NCBI GenBank assembly: GCA_004151065.3
Contig: NWUY0300003486.1
Coordinates: 19,610 to 51,451 of the forward strand
Reading direction: 5' to 3'
Source: Larix sibirica
Lineage: Eukaryota; Streptophyta; Pinopsida; Pinales; Pinaceae
DNA: 31,842 nucleotides
A model generated the notes under the pieces. The model was not told where the DNA came from and searched no databases. It was given only the letters and a program-made list of their open reading frames with translations. Position 1 is the stretch's first letter; every line of letters begins with the position of its first letter. Positions 11,101 to 19,997 of the stretch are shown here, piece after piece. The translations under genes and the position numbers were made by a program.

Positions 11101-13034
11101 TCCTTGTTTCCGATGAGCAGTGACCATGTGATGTTGACGATTGAAACCGGGTCTCTAAAAGATTTGAGGTGATGATTTAGCTTTGCTTAATGTGGTAGGA
11201 CAGTCCATTAAACAAATAGTCACCGACATATTCACAGTCCTCTAGTTGCTTGCGTAGGCTTCTATACTCATGTTACCCGAAACCACACCTTTGGGGGGCA
11301 TTTCTGGCAGGAACACATCCCAAAACCAAAACCACGCCAAAAAACTGTTTGTGGCGTCCATTTCCTGTTTATGGACAGTTAACCCCTTTCTCAAGAAACA
11401 GTCAGCTGTTCCGCTCATCATTTCTCGCATGTTTCTAGCCTGCAAGAAACAGCCAATTTTTTCAAAGGAAAAAACCATTTTCTTGCTATTACATTGAATC
11501 AAAGAAAATGAAAATCATGCATCATCATAACTACATATAGTAGTAGAAACACTGATATCCACCATGACTGTCAAGATGACAAGAACAAAATCTATAACCA
11601 GCAATTAAGTCAATAGGCAAAAAAGCCAAAAGATATCTCCACTGTCTCTCAATACCAAAAACCAACTAGGATCCACAATCTGCTAATGAATACTTGAACA
11701 GACTAAAAAAGACTAACTGTCCAAAATAGAAAAAAAATATGCCAAAAATGACTGCTTTGTTGATTAAGACTAACTGTCCAAAATAGAAAAAAATATGCCA
11801 AAAATAACTGCTTTATCTAATCAACAGCACAGAGCCTTCCAAGACTACTGAATCTTCAATCACTTCTTCAAAAAATAAAGTACCATCAGGGAGATTTACT
11901 GCTTTCTTCGACAAGAAGTCAGCTTCTAAGTTAAATATCCTGTAGATGCGAGAAAGGGAAATCTCAAAAAAAGTTGCTATCACACTTCGAATCCAATGGC
12001 ACCAATGAGCAGGCTGGGAAACCTGTAAATTATAAATTCGTTTGGCCCACTTAGCGATAACCTCAGAATCACCCTATATCTGAAGAGAGACAATATCATT
12101 TATGAAGGCAAAATGTAGCACAAGTTCCGCTTTTGTATTACTACCACAACCACACCCATCCAAAGCTTAAAGTAGTGATCTTTATTGATCTTCATAACCA
12201 TCCCACTACCATGTGAACCTGATGATGAAACTCAATCAAAAAAACCAATTGCAAAAGAAAAGATGAAAAAAGGAGCAGTCACAGATTTATGCAATCTAAG
12301 CCTCAGTCTATTAATGTATTCTTTATAAAAACCAACACTTTTCAAACTACAGACCTGAGAATTAGAGACAATATTTTCGAATAACACCTTATTCCTCATT
12401 TTGCAGACAGCCCAATTAAAAAGACCGTGGTTCAAGTTTCTATTATTAAATTAAATTGCACCATATCAATTTTTCTACGCCTGTGACTAGTTCATTAACA
12501 TGTGAGAGAAATTGGAGTTAGTAGCCCTTCATCCATTTTGTGAACAGGACGCACTTGAGCTCACGGAAGGCTTGAGATCTGGTGTGTGTTCGGTCAAATA
12601 TTCATCACTACTTCGTTGCAACCACTAGGATGAGGGATTATGGCAGTCGTATGGTGATGATGATGAGCTGCCTTTGGAGTTATTGCAAGCAAAAGCAGAA
12701 GAAATGTTAGAACTTCACAAGGCTACATGATCCTGGTCAAAATATTAGTGCCTCTGGATCTCTCTCTCTCCTGAAGAGACAACGAATGAGATGGAATCTG
12801 ATTTGTCGACTGATTTATCATTCGTCAATTGAACAGTAAACATTTTGATAACTCACATCAAATCAACCCTTCCATTTTATTCCTCCGAAATTACGATAAA
12901 TGGATCGCCCAAAGGAAGCAGAAAATGGGAAACTATTGATATAAAAAGAATTTACTAAAAATATTAAGAATAAGCGACTGAACTCACAGATATGCATAAT
13001 TATCTTCCAAGCATGGTACTGGCACGATCTTCAT
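4968..13034 (-). CDS. GLX2: Glyoxalase II (hydroxyacylglutathione hydrolase), 5' half, three exons
   Basis: Glyoxalase II hydrolyses S-lactoylglutathione to lactate and glutathione, the second step of methylglyoxal detoxification. Three exons (13034-12988, 7066-6944, 5129-4968) join in frame to give residues 1 to about 111 of a protein normally near 255-260 residues. The start MKIVPVPCLEDNYAY, the DEETAEAAVVDPVEP block, the metallo-beta-lactamase metal site THHHWDH at residues 53-59 and the segment KALHTPC all match plant cytosolic glyoxalase II closely. No organelle transit peptide precedes the ATG, and an in-frame TAA lies a little upstream. A TTTGCAG upstream of the ATG could be an acceptor, so an alternative longer N-terminus cannot be excluded. 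Introns are about 5.9 and 1.8 kb, all phase 2. There are no stops or frameshifts in the visible exons. The remaining metal ligands and the glutathione-binding C-terminal domain lie outside the window. Confidence 0.9.
5501..5540. repeat. 20-bp tandem duplication
   Basis: The 20-mer starting agattattctttcc is present at 5501-5520 and 5521-5540, with a single difference at the last base. Confidence 0.85.
5876..6757. repeat. Old tandem duplication of about 450 bp inside intron 2
   Basis: Segments 5876-6300 and 6347-6757 share collinear blocks: tatatcactattagt, gcagtgagcatt (6100 and 6549), aacacactgttg, tttagca.ggagtat, and catgtgcactacaca (6247 and 6708). The offset drifts between about 449 and 461. 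Many substitutions and small indels separate the copies, so the duplication is old. Confidence 0.75.
6944..7066 (-). CDS. GLX2: Glyoxalase II exon 2
   Basis: The 123-bp exon follows the acceptor TGCTCAG at 7073-7067 and ends TG|GTAAGA at 6944/6943. It encodes codons 17-56 and two bases of Trp57: IIDEE..., the VVDPV motif and FVLTTHHH. The histidines of THHHW are the first half of the binuclear metal site. Confidence 0.92.
7440..8260. other. GC-richer unclassified intronic stretch
   Basis: This part is noticeably richer in G and C than its surroundings and is open on both strands for over 300 bases (plus 7503-7883, minus 7861-7355). I see no recognisable domain, and overlapping open frames in both directions argue that composition, not selection, keeps them open. 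A 24-bp tandem pair (caatccaacaagggcaaa) lies at 8082-8129. It may be a worn transposon fragment. Confidence 0.3.
8262..8966 (+). other. Decayed long reading frame of unknown origin
   Basis: One plus-strand frame runs from about 8262 to 8966 with only two internal stops, near 8556 and 8718. Its first part is acidic (ISEFDDIFYDAIDVLEDTP), and later parts are rich in Gln, Pro and Phe. I do not recognise a domain. It could be a degraded retroelement gag-like frame or a captured gene fragment. Because it is broken and antisense to the host gene inside an intron, I do not call it a gene. Confidence 0.25.
9430..10140. repeat. Degenerate repeat zone with cagccctaa and attctggg motifs
   Basis: Variants of aacagccctaaaatc, aatctaggcg and gattctgggc recur irregularly: near 9450-9475, 9555-9590, 9850-9875, 9940-9965 and 10105-10145. 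The phrase gggca also recurs throughout. This looks like a decayed minisatellite or the untranslated region of a retroelement. There is no coding evidence. Confidence 0.4.
10174..10206 (+). other. tRNA-like fragment (elongator tRNA-Met-like D and anticodon arms)
   Basis: The string ttggtagagcgtcagtc at 10174-10190 is followed by ccat and gaaggt. It reads like the D-arm and anticodon-arm of a plant elongator tRNA-Met, which I recall as having ttggtagagcgtcagtctcat...gaaggt. Neither the acceptor stem nor the T-arm B box is recognisable, so it is at best a fragment of a tRNA gene or SINE head. Confidence 0.4.
10200..11240. other. Non-coding intronic DNA
   Basis: No supported gene. It shows loosely repeated gg-agg-tcat and ccctttgg phrases like those at 950-1440, suggesting a related degraded repeat. 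Confidence 0.3.
11711..11823. repeat. Two-copy tandem duplication, 57-bp unit
   Basis: The unit beginning gactaactgtccaaaataga occurs at 11711-11767 and 11768-11823 with very few differences. It lies just downstream (minus strand) of the RNase H reading frame of the LINE relic, so it is probably a duplication in that element's 3' untranslated region. Confidence 0.85.
11815..12440 (-). pseudogene. LINE (L1-type) ORF2 C-terminal relic: linker and RNase H
   Basis: On the minus strand, 12435-12240 gives NWAVCKMRNKVLFENI, matching the conserved W-x-x-x-K-x-RN-x-x-x-F segment after the LINE zinc-finger region. The frame then runs to GFFD, a stop, and SSSGSHGSGMVMKIN, which corresponds to the DGAS...G beginning of the RNase H domain. 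After a frameshift near 12150 the sequence continues GCGSNTKAEL (the catalytic Glu region), IxGDSEVIAKWA (catalytic Asp) and RIFNLEADFLSKKA (last catalytic Asp), ending near 11815. Stops at 12242 and before GDSEV plus the frameshift show it is dead. The element is 5'-truncated at about 12440. It is clearly related to, but different from, the LINE at 17764-24346. Confidence 0.8.
12629..12730 (+). other. Short acidic open frame, possible captured exon scrap
   Basis: Following a TAG at 12626, a plus-strand frame reads DEGLWQSYGDDDELPLEL then LQAKAEEMLELHKAT and stops at 12728. The composition (acidic, amphipathic, alanine and glutamate rich) looks protein-like in an otherwise AT-rich intron. I do not recognise it, and 33 codons are too few to call a gene. 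Confidence 0.2.
12988..13034 (-). CDS. GLX2: Glyoxalase II exon 1
   Basis: The 47-bp exon encodes the first 15 residues plus two bases of codon 16. The ATG is at 13034-13032. It ends CT|GTGAGT, a strong plant donor, and the split codon is completed by the G at the start of exon 2 to give leucine, as expected for the conserved NY-x-YL motif. The ATG and first few codons are repeated at 17402-17388 beside the N gap. Confidence 0.9.
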
Positions 13035-13098
13035 TCTATCCAAACAAAATAGGTTCACTTCCCTGCCCCTGCAAATTTATCAGAACCAAAACGAGAGT

Positions 13099-13176
13099 CG
13101 AAATGGTCCTTGCCCTACCCGCATTGATTATATATCAGGGTCAGATAGGTGACTTTTATTTTTTTAAATAAATAGA
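13099..13176. other. 78-bp island unique to the left copy
   Basis: Between identical flanks (…acgagagt and cttaccttgcg…) this 78-bp block has no similarity to the block at the same place in the right copy (17467-17544). It lies 65-142 bases upstream of the glyoxalase ATG. It is AT-rich toward its right end. Confidence 0.85.
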
Positions 13177-13288
13177 CTTACCTTGCGTTAACATGTATTC
13201 GCGGGAGCCCACTGCACCTAACATGCCACTTGTTATTGAAATAGGGTACCTATTAGGTAACATTCCTCGTGTCACTTGTATTTTTTAT

Positions 13289-13463
13289 TGGACTCCTTTC
13301 CTAATCTATTATGATTTTTTTTCACTTTTACATCGTGATTTGACTCCTTTCCTAATCTATTATCTATCTTAAGGGTAGATCTTGAAGAGATATCCATTAT
13401 GATTTTTTTTTCACTTTTACATCGTGATTTGACTACTTTCGTGAGTATAGATCTTGAAGAGAT
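13289..13463. repeat. Imperfect tandem repeats at the LINE 5' end, left copy
   Basis: The phrases gactcctttcctaatctatt, gattttttttcactttta and catcgtgatttgact each occur twice, and agatcttgaagagat occurs at 13377 and 13449. Together they form overlapping partial repeats. The same set lies at 17657-17831 in the right copy. Confidence 0.8.
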
Positions 13464-13994
13464 CAAATGTTTATGATAATTGGTATACTGAGAAGCTCCA
13501 TCCAATGGAGCTATGCTAAATTCTAGTTTGGGATTTGGTAAAAGGGGTTTTGTTCTATAACACTAGTTAGAAAATACGGAAATTATTGCAGTAAACTTGG
13601 ATTTCAGTTAATCTAAACAATTGGCTAGTATCAACTAAGATAAAAAAAAAATGGGGAGAACCCTATTTTACCTTTTTATTGCAGTTTTTTTAGTAATCTT
13701 TCTATCCTAGGGTTGTCAGAACTTACATCCTTGTTTTTGCCATTTTCTTAGTAGTTGTTTTCTTTATTTTTTCTTTCTATTTTGGGTTTTTGTTTCTACA
13801 CTTTCTAGCCTACTATTTTGGTGGAGGACTCCATTTTTTGCTATATCCTGGTGGACTTCTCTAACATATCACATGAGTTGGATGTTCAATTCTAACTACC
13901 ATTCATAGCCCCCTTTGATGTAGATGTGATGGTTGTCACATGCCCTCGAGGTGTGGTTGTGACGGTTGTCTCTTACCCTTCCTTCTAGTCACCC

Positions 13995-14948
13995 ATGATA
14001 GATATGGTTGGAATTAACACACAAAACCTACCAAAAGCTACCATTCCTTCTAACATTTGCTCGGGAGATCTTTACTCGATTGAGAGGCGATAAGTGCTAG
14101 GGAAAATTGGTGATTTGATTAAGGTGGATAATGGGCATCCTGAGCAGGAGGATATAGGAACAAACACAATCCATAATGCACATTCGGAGGGGAAGGTGAT
14201 TCAGCGCCTTATTGGTGAGAGGGCTCGTTCACACAGACAATTGAAGACATATAAAGCTCGGGAGGGTTTGCAGAGATATGTGCTTGGGGCTGATGTGAAT
14301 TTGGATAGAGTTGGGGTTTTGTCCAAACATGCTCTTGTAGGCCATTTAGAATAGGCTAGGGTGTCCATAATGGAAATGGTTGAGTGGGTTAACCAGACAT
14401 GACTCCCATTATATGGCTATGCTCCCCGCATCAATATGCTCATAAATGGGTGGATTTGCATTATATTTCCTGGTGTGGATCATATTCAACAAATTTTGGA
14501 TACCATATGGCTTATTAAGGGTGTTTCGTTGGTTTTAAAACATTGGCATACGGTTTTCAATCCGAAGGAAGAAAGGGTGACTTGCCATCACCTTTTTCTT
14601 CTACTCTCGAGGTTTCCACTAGAACTATGGACTCATAATGTTCCTAAAGGGCTAGCCAATTCGATTGGCAAATTTATCAGACTAGACAAACAAGATCTTT
14701 TTGGTATGGAAACAAAGGTTGCCCGGGTTATGGTTGAAATAGATATCACGTTGAGGCTTCCGGTAGAACTGGAGATTCAGTGAGGAGATAAGGTTTTCTG
14801 TCAGAAATTAGACTACTTGCATATTCATTTCATATGTTTTTACTGTCAAAAGGCAACGCATGTCAAAGCTAAATGCCCTCATTTATTATCGAGTTTGCAT
14901 CTGGAGGAATCGGGGGACGACTCGGGCGATGACTTATCACATCCTTGA
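13995..14948 (+). pseudogene. LINE ORF1 (gag-like, CCHC zinc knuckle), left copy
   Basis: This is the same frame and defects as ORF1 of the full-length element. An ATG at 13995 opens the frame, with stops at 14091, 14352, 14400 and 14782. The zinc knuckle CFYCQKATHVKAKC is at 14835-14876, and the stop at 14946 ends the frame. ORF1 proteins of plant L1 elements bind the element RNA; this one cannot be made. Confidence 0.75.
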
Positions 14949-15628
14949 GCACCTATTCACTACACAAATTATACTACAAGTCCAATTGACTCCTCTACAA
15001 ACAAATCAAATCAGGTATGCATTTGCTAGACTCACCAACCCCCTATGATGGTGTGTCTAAAGAGGAATTGAATTTCTACCTTTCTGTGGAAAAAGATTTG
15101 AATAATCGGTTGTTTGTGAATGGGGATGTGGGTGTCTTTAATTCAAATTTTGATTATAGTTTGTCTTCAAAATTGATCGAGATCGGAGATATACCCATTG
15201 ATACCTATGAAAACATACAAATAGCCGAAGACCAAAACCCTTCTTTACCAATAGGCCATGTTTCTAGGGTTTTGGGGGATATTAATAACTCTGATTCTCT
15301 GAATACGAATGATTCATCTTTGGTCCCCTCTCTCCAGTTAGGTTCTTTACCCCTTAAGGCTATCAATGGGAATTTATCCCCTTGTCAAAAGGCACCATTG
15401 ACGGTTTACTCAAAAAACCCTTCTAGTAATTTAGGGGTTTCCCTTACACAATATATGCATTTTCAAAATGTTACAATCTGTAATAGAAAGAAGAAGAACA
15501 AGTGCGAGAGGAAATCCACCTCATATCCTCGGTATATACCCTTGTCTATCAGACTTTCTGAAGCTGCATACTCTTCACCTATTATGAACGATGCTTCCCA
15601 AAATTGGGCCCTTAGAGCAGAGTTGCCC

Positions 15629-17385
15629 ATGAACTTAATGTTTGTGCTATCACTTAACATTTGGGGGTTAGGTAGGGTTGAGAAGGTTAGGGCCCTATAC
15701 AAACTTATTAAAACTAATAACCCTGATGTTATATTAATTCAAGAGACCATGTGTTCTGAGCTTCAGGCTATTAAAGTTGTTTCTAATATGCTACTTGAGT
15801 GGGAATTGTGTTCAATCGACTCTTATGGCCTTTCGAGGGGTTTACTGTCTTGCTGGAATCCTTTGTTATCAGTTTTTAAACATTTTAGAACTCAAGGGGG
15901 GATTTTGATGGAAGGTTTTTTCAAGCATATTGATATGCAGATCGTTGTATTAAACTGTTGTGGACCATGCAAGGACCAGGATGTCTTCTAGAACTCTTTG
16001 GAGTCTAGTGGTTTATTAAGGGTTCACAATTTAATTGTAGCAAGTGACCTTAACTTCACCTTGTCTCCTGCAGAAATTTGGGGTTATACTACTCGTAATG
16101 ACCCACATGGTGAGTTTTTTTCCAATTTACTTATGAGGAATAATCTTATTGACATTGCTCCTGTCAAATTGGAGCCTACATGGTCAAATGGGCGTTGTGG
16201 AAATGTTGGGATCTATAAGTTCCTGGATCGCTTCCTTATGAATATAAATTTAGTCTATAATTTGTAGAGATTTCGGACTTGGGTGGAAAACTGTTCTATA
16301 TTTGATCACCTCCCTATTATACTACAATTGGATGGGATAAATCCATGCAAGAGCTACCCTTTCAAATTCAACAATTCTTGGTTATTAAAAGAAGATTTCA
16401 TGTTGTATGGTTAGAGATAGATGGATGTCATATCAATCCCATGAAGGTTGTAGCCCTATGGACAGTCTGGTTTGGAAATTAAAATGTCTAAAAAAAGAAG
16501 TAACATTGTGGGCTAAAGATCAAATAAAGAAAGATAGTGAAGAACTTTTAAAGATTGAAGATCAAATGAGGACCATCCTAACAAAGAATGAGGACTTTAT
16601 TATGAATGAAGAGGACAAAGCTTATATGAGGGAATTAGAGAATAAAAAATCCCTTCTTCTTTAACATGAGGAAATGGAAAGGCGTTTGAAAATTCATGCT
16701 CTTTGGGTAGCACTAGGTGACCGTAATACTAGATTTTTTCACAATTACGCTTCTTATAGAAGAAATATTAATGCTATATGGGAGATTCTTGGTGAGAGGG
16801 GTCATATGGTTAAAAATCAAAATGATCTAAAAAAATATGGCTAAATCCTTCATCTATGAGTCTTTTAAAGATCATGGTACTTGTCAAATTGAAGACCAAT
16901 TAAAAGTGATCAGTCATATTCCTACATTTATTGATCTAGAGGACGGTGATGACATTGGTAGGCCTGTCACTATTGGTGAAGTTGAAGATTCTTTGAAACA
17001 GTTTGCTAAAGATAAGCATCAAGGTCCCGATGGTTGGACTGTGGAACTCTTTCTATCCTTCTTGGACATGATAGGGGAGGATCTACTTTCCATGGTGGAG
17101 CATTCTAGGTTGAAAGGGTTTGTTTCTAGTGCCTTAAACTCTACATTCCTCACTCTTATTCCTAAATGCAACAAACCTGGTTCATTCAGTGACTTTAGAC
17201 CAATTGCATTATGCAATTTGACTTATAAACTCACTACTAAAATCATTTCCACTAGAATCGAGCAATTTGGTTTTTTGGTTGATAGACAGATATTGGATGC
17301 CATTAGCATTATCTAGGAATTTATGCATTCAATCAATCTGAAGAATATTGATGCTCTAATGTTGAAGATGGATTTAGTGAAGGCT
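15629..17385 (+). pseudogene. LINE ORF2 endonuclease and partial reverse transcriptase, left copy
   Basis: It contains the apurinic endonuclease-like domain from MNLMFVLSLNIWGLG through IQET, SDLNF, LDRF and FDHLPI. The N-terminal part of the reverse transcriptase follows, through HQGPDGW, RPIALCN and KMDLVKA, where the sequence stops at the N gap. The stops at 15989, 16265, 16662 and 17314 and frameshifts near 16400 and 16836 are the same as in the right copy. Confidence 0.8.
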
Positions 17386-17387
17386 NN
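17386..17387. other. Two-base assembly gap
   Basis: Two Ns interrupt the sequence between a truncated LINE reverse transcriptase (...ggct) and a fragment of glyoxalase exon 1 (tggcacgatc...). Neither side continues logically into the other. Confidence 0.95.
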
Positions 17388-17402
17388 TGGCACGATCTTC
17401 AT
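17388..17402 (-). pseudogene. Duplicated start of glyoxalase II exon 1
   Basis: The minus strand repeats the ATG (17402-17400) and the next four codons (Lys-Ile-Val-Pro) of glyoxalase II and then hits the N gap. It is part of the duplicated block and probably an assembly copy, not a second gene. Confidence 0.75.
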
Positions 17403-17466
17403 TCTATCCAAACAAAATAGGTTCACTTCCCTGCCCCTGCAAATTTATCAAAACCAAAACGAGAGT

Positions 17467-17544
17467 ATGCATCCACTGAAGGGGAGGAACCGTGCTGGTG
17501 GGTAAACAAAAGGAATGGTAACGGGATTGAATGTGGGGCCGAAA
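17467..17544. other. 78-bp island unique to the right copy
   Basis: It has exactly the same length and flanks as 13099-13176 but unrelated and more GC-rich sequence (for example ggggaggaaccgtgctggtg). Neither island is the reverse complement of the other by eye. Confidence 0.85.
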
Positions 17545-17744
17545 CTTACCTTGCGTTAACATGTATTCGCGGGAGCCCACTGCACCTAACATGCCACTTG
17601 TTATTGAAATAGGGTACCTATTAGGTAACATTCCTCGTGTCACTTGTATTTTTTATTGGACTCCTTTCCTAATCTATTATGATTTTTTTTCACTTTTACA
17701 TCGTGATTTGACTCCTTTCCTAATCTATTATCTATCTTAAGGGT

Positions 17745-17763
17745 AGATCTTGAAGAGATATCC
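17745..17763. repeat. Candidate target-site duplication, 5' side of the LINE
   Basis: The 19-mer agatcttgaagagatatcc is identical to 24347-24365 at the element's 3' end. A 15-base part of it also occurs at 17817-17831 inside the 5' repeats, so the exact 5' junction is not certain. The left block has its equivalent at 13377-13395. Confidence 0.65.
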
Positions 17764-18363
17764 ATTATGATTTTTTTTTCACTTTTACATCGTGATTTGA
17801 CTACTTTCGTGAGTATAGATCTTGAAGAGATCAAATGTTTATGATAATTGGTATACTGAGAAGCTCCATCCAATGGAGCTATGCTAAATTCTAGTTTGGG
17901 ATTTGGTAAAAGGGGTTTTGTTCTATAACACTAGTTAGAAAATACGGAAATTATTGCAGTAAACTTGGATTTCAGTTAATCTAAACAATTGGCCTAGTAT
18001 CAACTAAGATAAAAAAAAAATGGGGAGAACCCTATTTTACCTTTTTATTGCAGTTTTTTTAGTAATCTTTCTATCCTAGGGTTGTCAGAACTTACATCCT
18101 TGTTTTTGCCATTTTCTTAGTAGTTGTTTTCTTTATTTTTTCTTTCTATTTTGGGTTTTTGTTTCTACACTTTCTAGCCTACTATTTTGGTGGAGGACTC
18201 CATTTTTTGCTATATCCTGGTGGACTTCTCTAACATATCACATGAGTTGGATGTTCAATTCTAACTACCATTCATAGCCCCCTTTGATGTAGATGTGATG
18301 GTTGTCACATGCCCTCGAGGTGTGGTTGTGACGGTTGTCTCTTACCCTTCCTTCTAGTCACCC

Positions 18364-19317
18364 ATGATAGATATGGTTGGAATTAACACACAAAACCTAC
18401 CAAAAGCTACCATTCCTTCTAACATTTGCTCGGGAGATCTTTACTCGATTGAGAGGCGATAAGTGCTAGGGAAAATTGGTGATTTGATTAAGGTGGATAA
18501 TGGGCATCCTGAGCAGGAGGATATAGGAACAAACACAATCCATAATGCACATTCGGAGGGGAAGGTGATTCAGCGCCTTATTGGTGAGAGGGCTCGTTCA
18601 CACAGACAATTGAAGACATATAAAGCTCGGGAGGGTTTGCAGAGATATGTGCTTGGGGCTGATGTGAATTTGGATAGAGTTGGGGTTTTGTCCAAACATG
18701 CTCTTGTAGGCCATTTAGAATAGGCTAGGGTGTCCATAATGGAAATGGTTGAGTGGGTTAACCAGACATGACTCCCATTATATGGCTATGCTCCCCGCAT
18801 CAATATGCTCATAAATGGGTGGATTTGCATTATATTTCCTGGTGTGGATCATATTCAACAAATTTTGGATACCATATGGCTTATTAAGGGTGTTTCGTTG
18901 GTTTTAAAACATTGGCATACGGTTTTCAATCCGAAGGAAGAAAGGGTGACTTGCCATCACCTTTTTCTTCTACTCTCGAGGTTTCCACTAGAACTATGGA
19001 CTCATAATGTTCCTAAAGGGCTAGCCAATTCGATTGGCAAATTTATCAGACTAGACAAACAAGATCTTTTTGGTATGGAAACAAAGGTTGCCCGGGTTAT
19101 GGTTGAAATAGATATCACGTTGAGGCTTCCGGTAGAACTGGAGATTCAGTGAGGAGATAAGGTTTTCTGTCAGAAATTAGACTACTTGCATATTCATTTC
19201 ATATGTTTTTACTGTCAAAAGGCAACGCATGTCAAAGCTAAATGCCCTCATTTATTATCGAGTTTGCATCTGGAGGAATCGGGGGACGACTCGGGCGATG
19301 ACTTATCACATCCTTGA
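18364..19317 (+). pseudogene. LINE ORF1 (gag-like, CCHC zinc knuckle)
   Basis: From an ATG at 18364 one frame continues to 19317, interrupted by stops at 18460, 18721, 18769 and 19150. The C-terminal part carries WTHNVPKGLANSIGKF, then ARVMVEIDITLRLPVELEI and the zinc knuckle CFYCQKATHVKAKC (C-x2-C-x4-H-x4-C, 19204-19245). These are the hallmarks of the DUF4283/zf-CCHC_4 type ORF1 protein found in plant L1 elements, which binds the RNA in the transposition particle. Most of the stops can be derived from CAG, CAA, CGA or TGG by one C-to-T or G-to-A change. A low-complexity Asn/Ser-rich tail follows in another frame (19386-19997) and runs without a stop into ORF2. Confidence 0.75.
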
Positions 19318-19997
19318 GCACCTATTCACTACACAAATTATACTACAAGTCCAATTGACTCCTCTACAAACAAATCAAATCAGGTATGCATTTGCTAGAC
19401 TCACCAACCCCCTATGATGGTGTGTCTAAAGAGGAATTGAATTTCTACCTTTCTGTGGAAAAAGATTTGAATAATCGGTTGTTTGTGAATGGGGATGTGG
19501 GTGTCTTTAATTCAAATTTTGATTATAGTTTGTCTTCAAAATTGATCGAGATCGGAGATATACCCATTGATACCTATGAAAACATACAAATAGCCGAAGA
19601 CCAAAACCCTTCTTTACCAATAGGCCATGTTTCTAGGGTTTTGGGGGATATTAATAACTCTGATTCTCTGAATACGAATGATTCATCTTTGGTCCCCTCT
19701 CTCCAGTTAGGTTCTTTACCCCTTAAGGCTATCAATGGGAATTTATCCCCTTGTCAAAAGGCACCATTGACGGTTTACTCAAAAAACCCTTCTAGTAATT
19801 TAGGGGTTTCCCTTACACAATATATGCATTTTCAAAATGTTACAATCTGTAATAGAAAGAAGAAGAACAAGTGCGAGAGGAAATCCACCTCATATCCTCG
19901 GTATATACCCTTGTCTATCAGACTTTCTGAAGCTGCATACTCTTCACCTATTATGAACGATGCTTCCCAAAATTGGGCCCTTAGAGCAGAGTTGCCC

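Larger units (their letters stand above)
7067..12987 (-). other. Glyoxalase II intron 1
   Basis: A 5.9-kb phase-2 intron with GTGAGT donor and GCTCAG acceptor. It has absorbed repeat DNA: a less AT-rich block at about 7440-10140, a tRNA-like scrap at 10174, a 57-bp tandem duplication, and the 3' part of a decayed LINE in the same orientation as the host gene (about 11815-12440). Confidence 0.8.
13020..17385. repeat. Large direct repeat, left copy (ends at the N gap)
   Basis: This block is repeated at 17388-21754. The offset is 4368 at the start and 4369 after a single-base indel (ggctagtatc at 13622 versus ggcctagtatc). Apart from that indel, one substitution near 13080 (cagaacc/caaaacc) and the 78-bp island 13099-13176, I saw no differences. 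It ends exactly at the two Ns (17386-17387), in the middle of a LINE reverse transcriptase. Confidence 0.95.
13396..17385 (+). mobile_element. L1-type LINE, copy truncated by the assembly gap
   Basis: This is identical to the first 4 kb of the element at 17764-24346: 5' untranslated region, decayed ORF1, endonuclease, and the beginning of the reverse transcriptase up to KMDLVKA, where the two Ns begin. The right half (active-site box, zinc-finger linker, RNase H, 3' end) is missing. It is most probably an assembly duplicate of the full-length copy. Confidence 0.85.

Noticed and set aside
13272-13505. 77-codon minus-strand frame repeated at 17640
   Set aside because: It reads the LINE 5' repeats backwards; repetition of the peptide reflects the DNA repeat.
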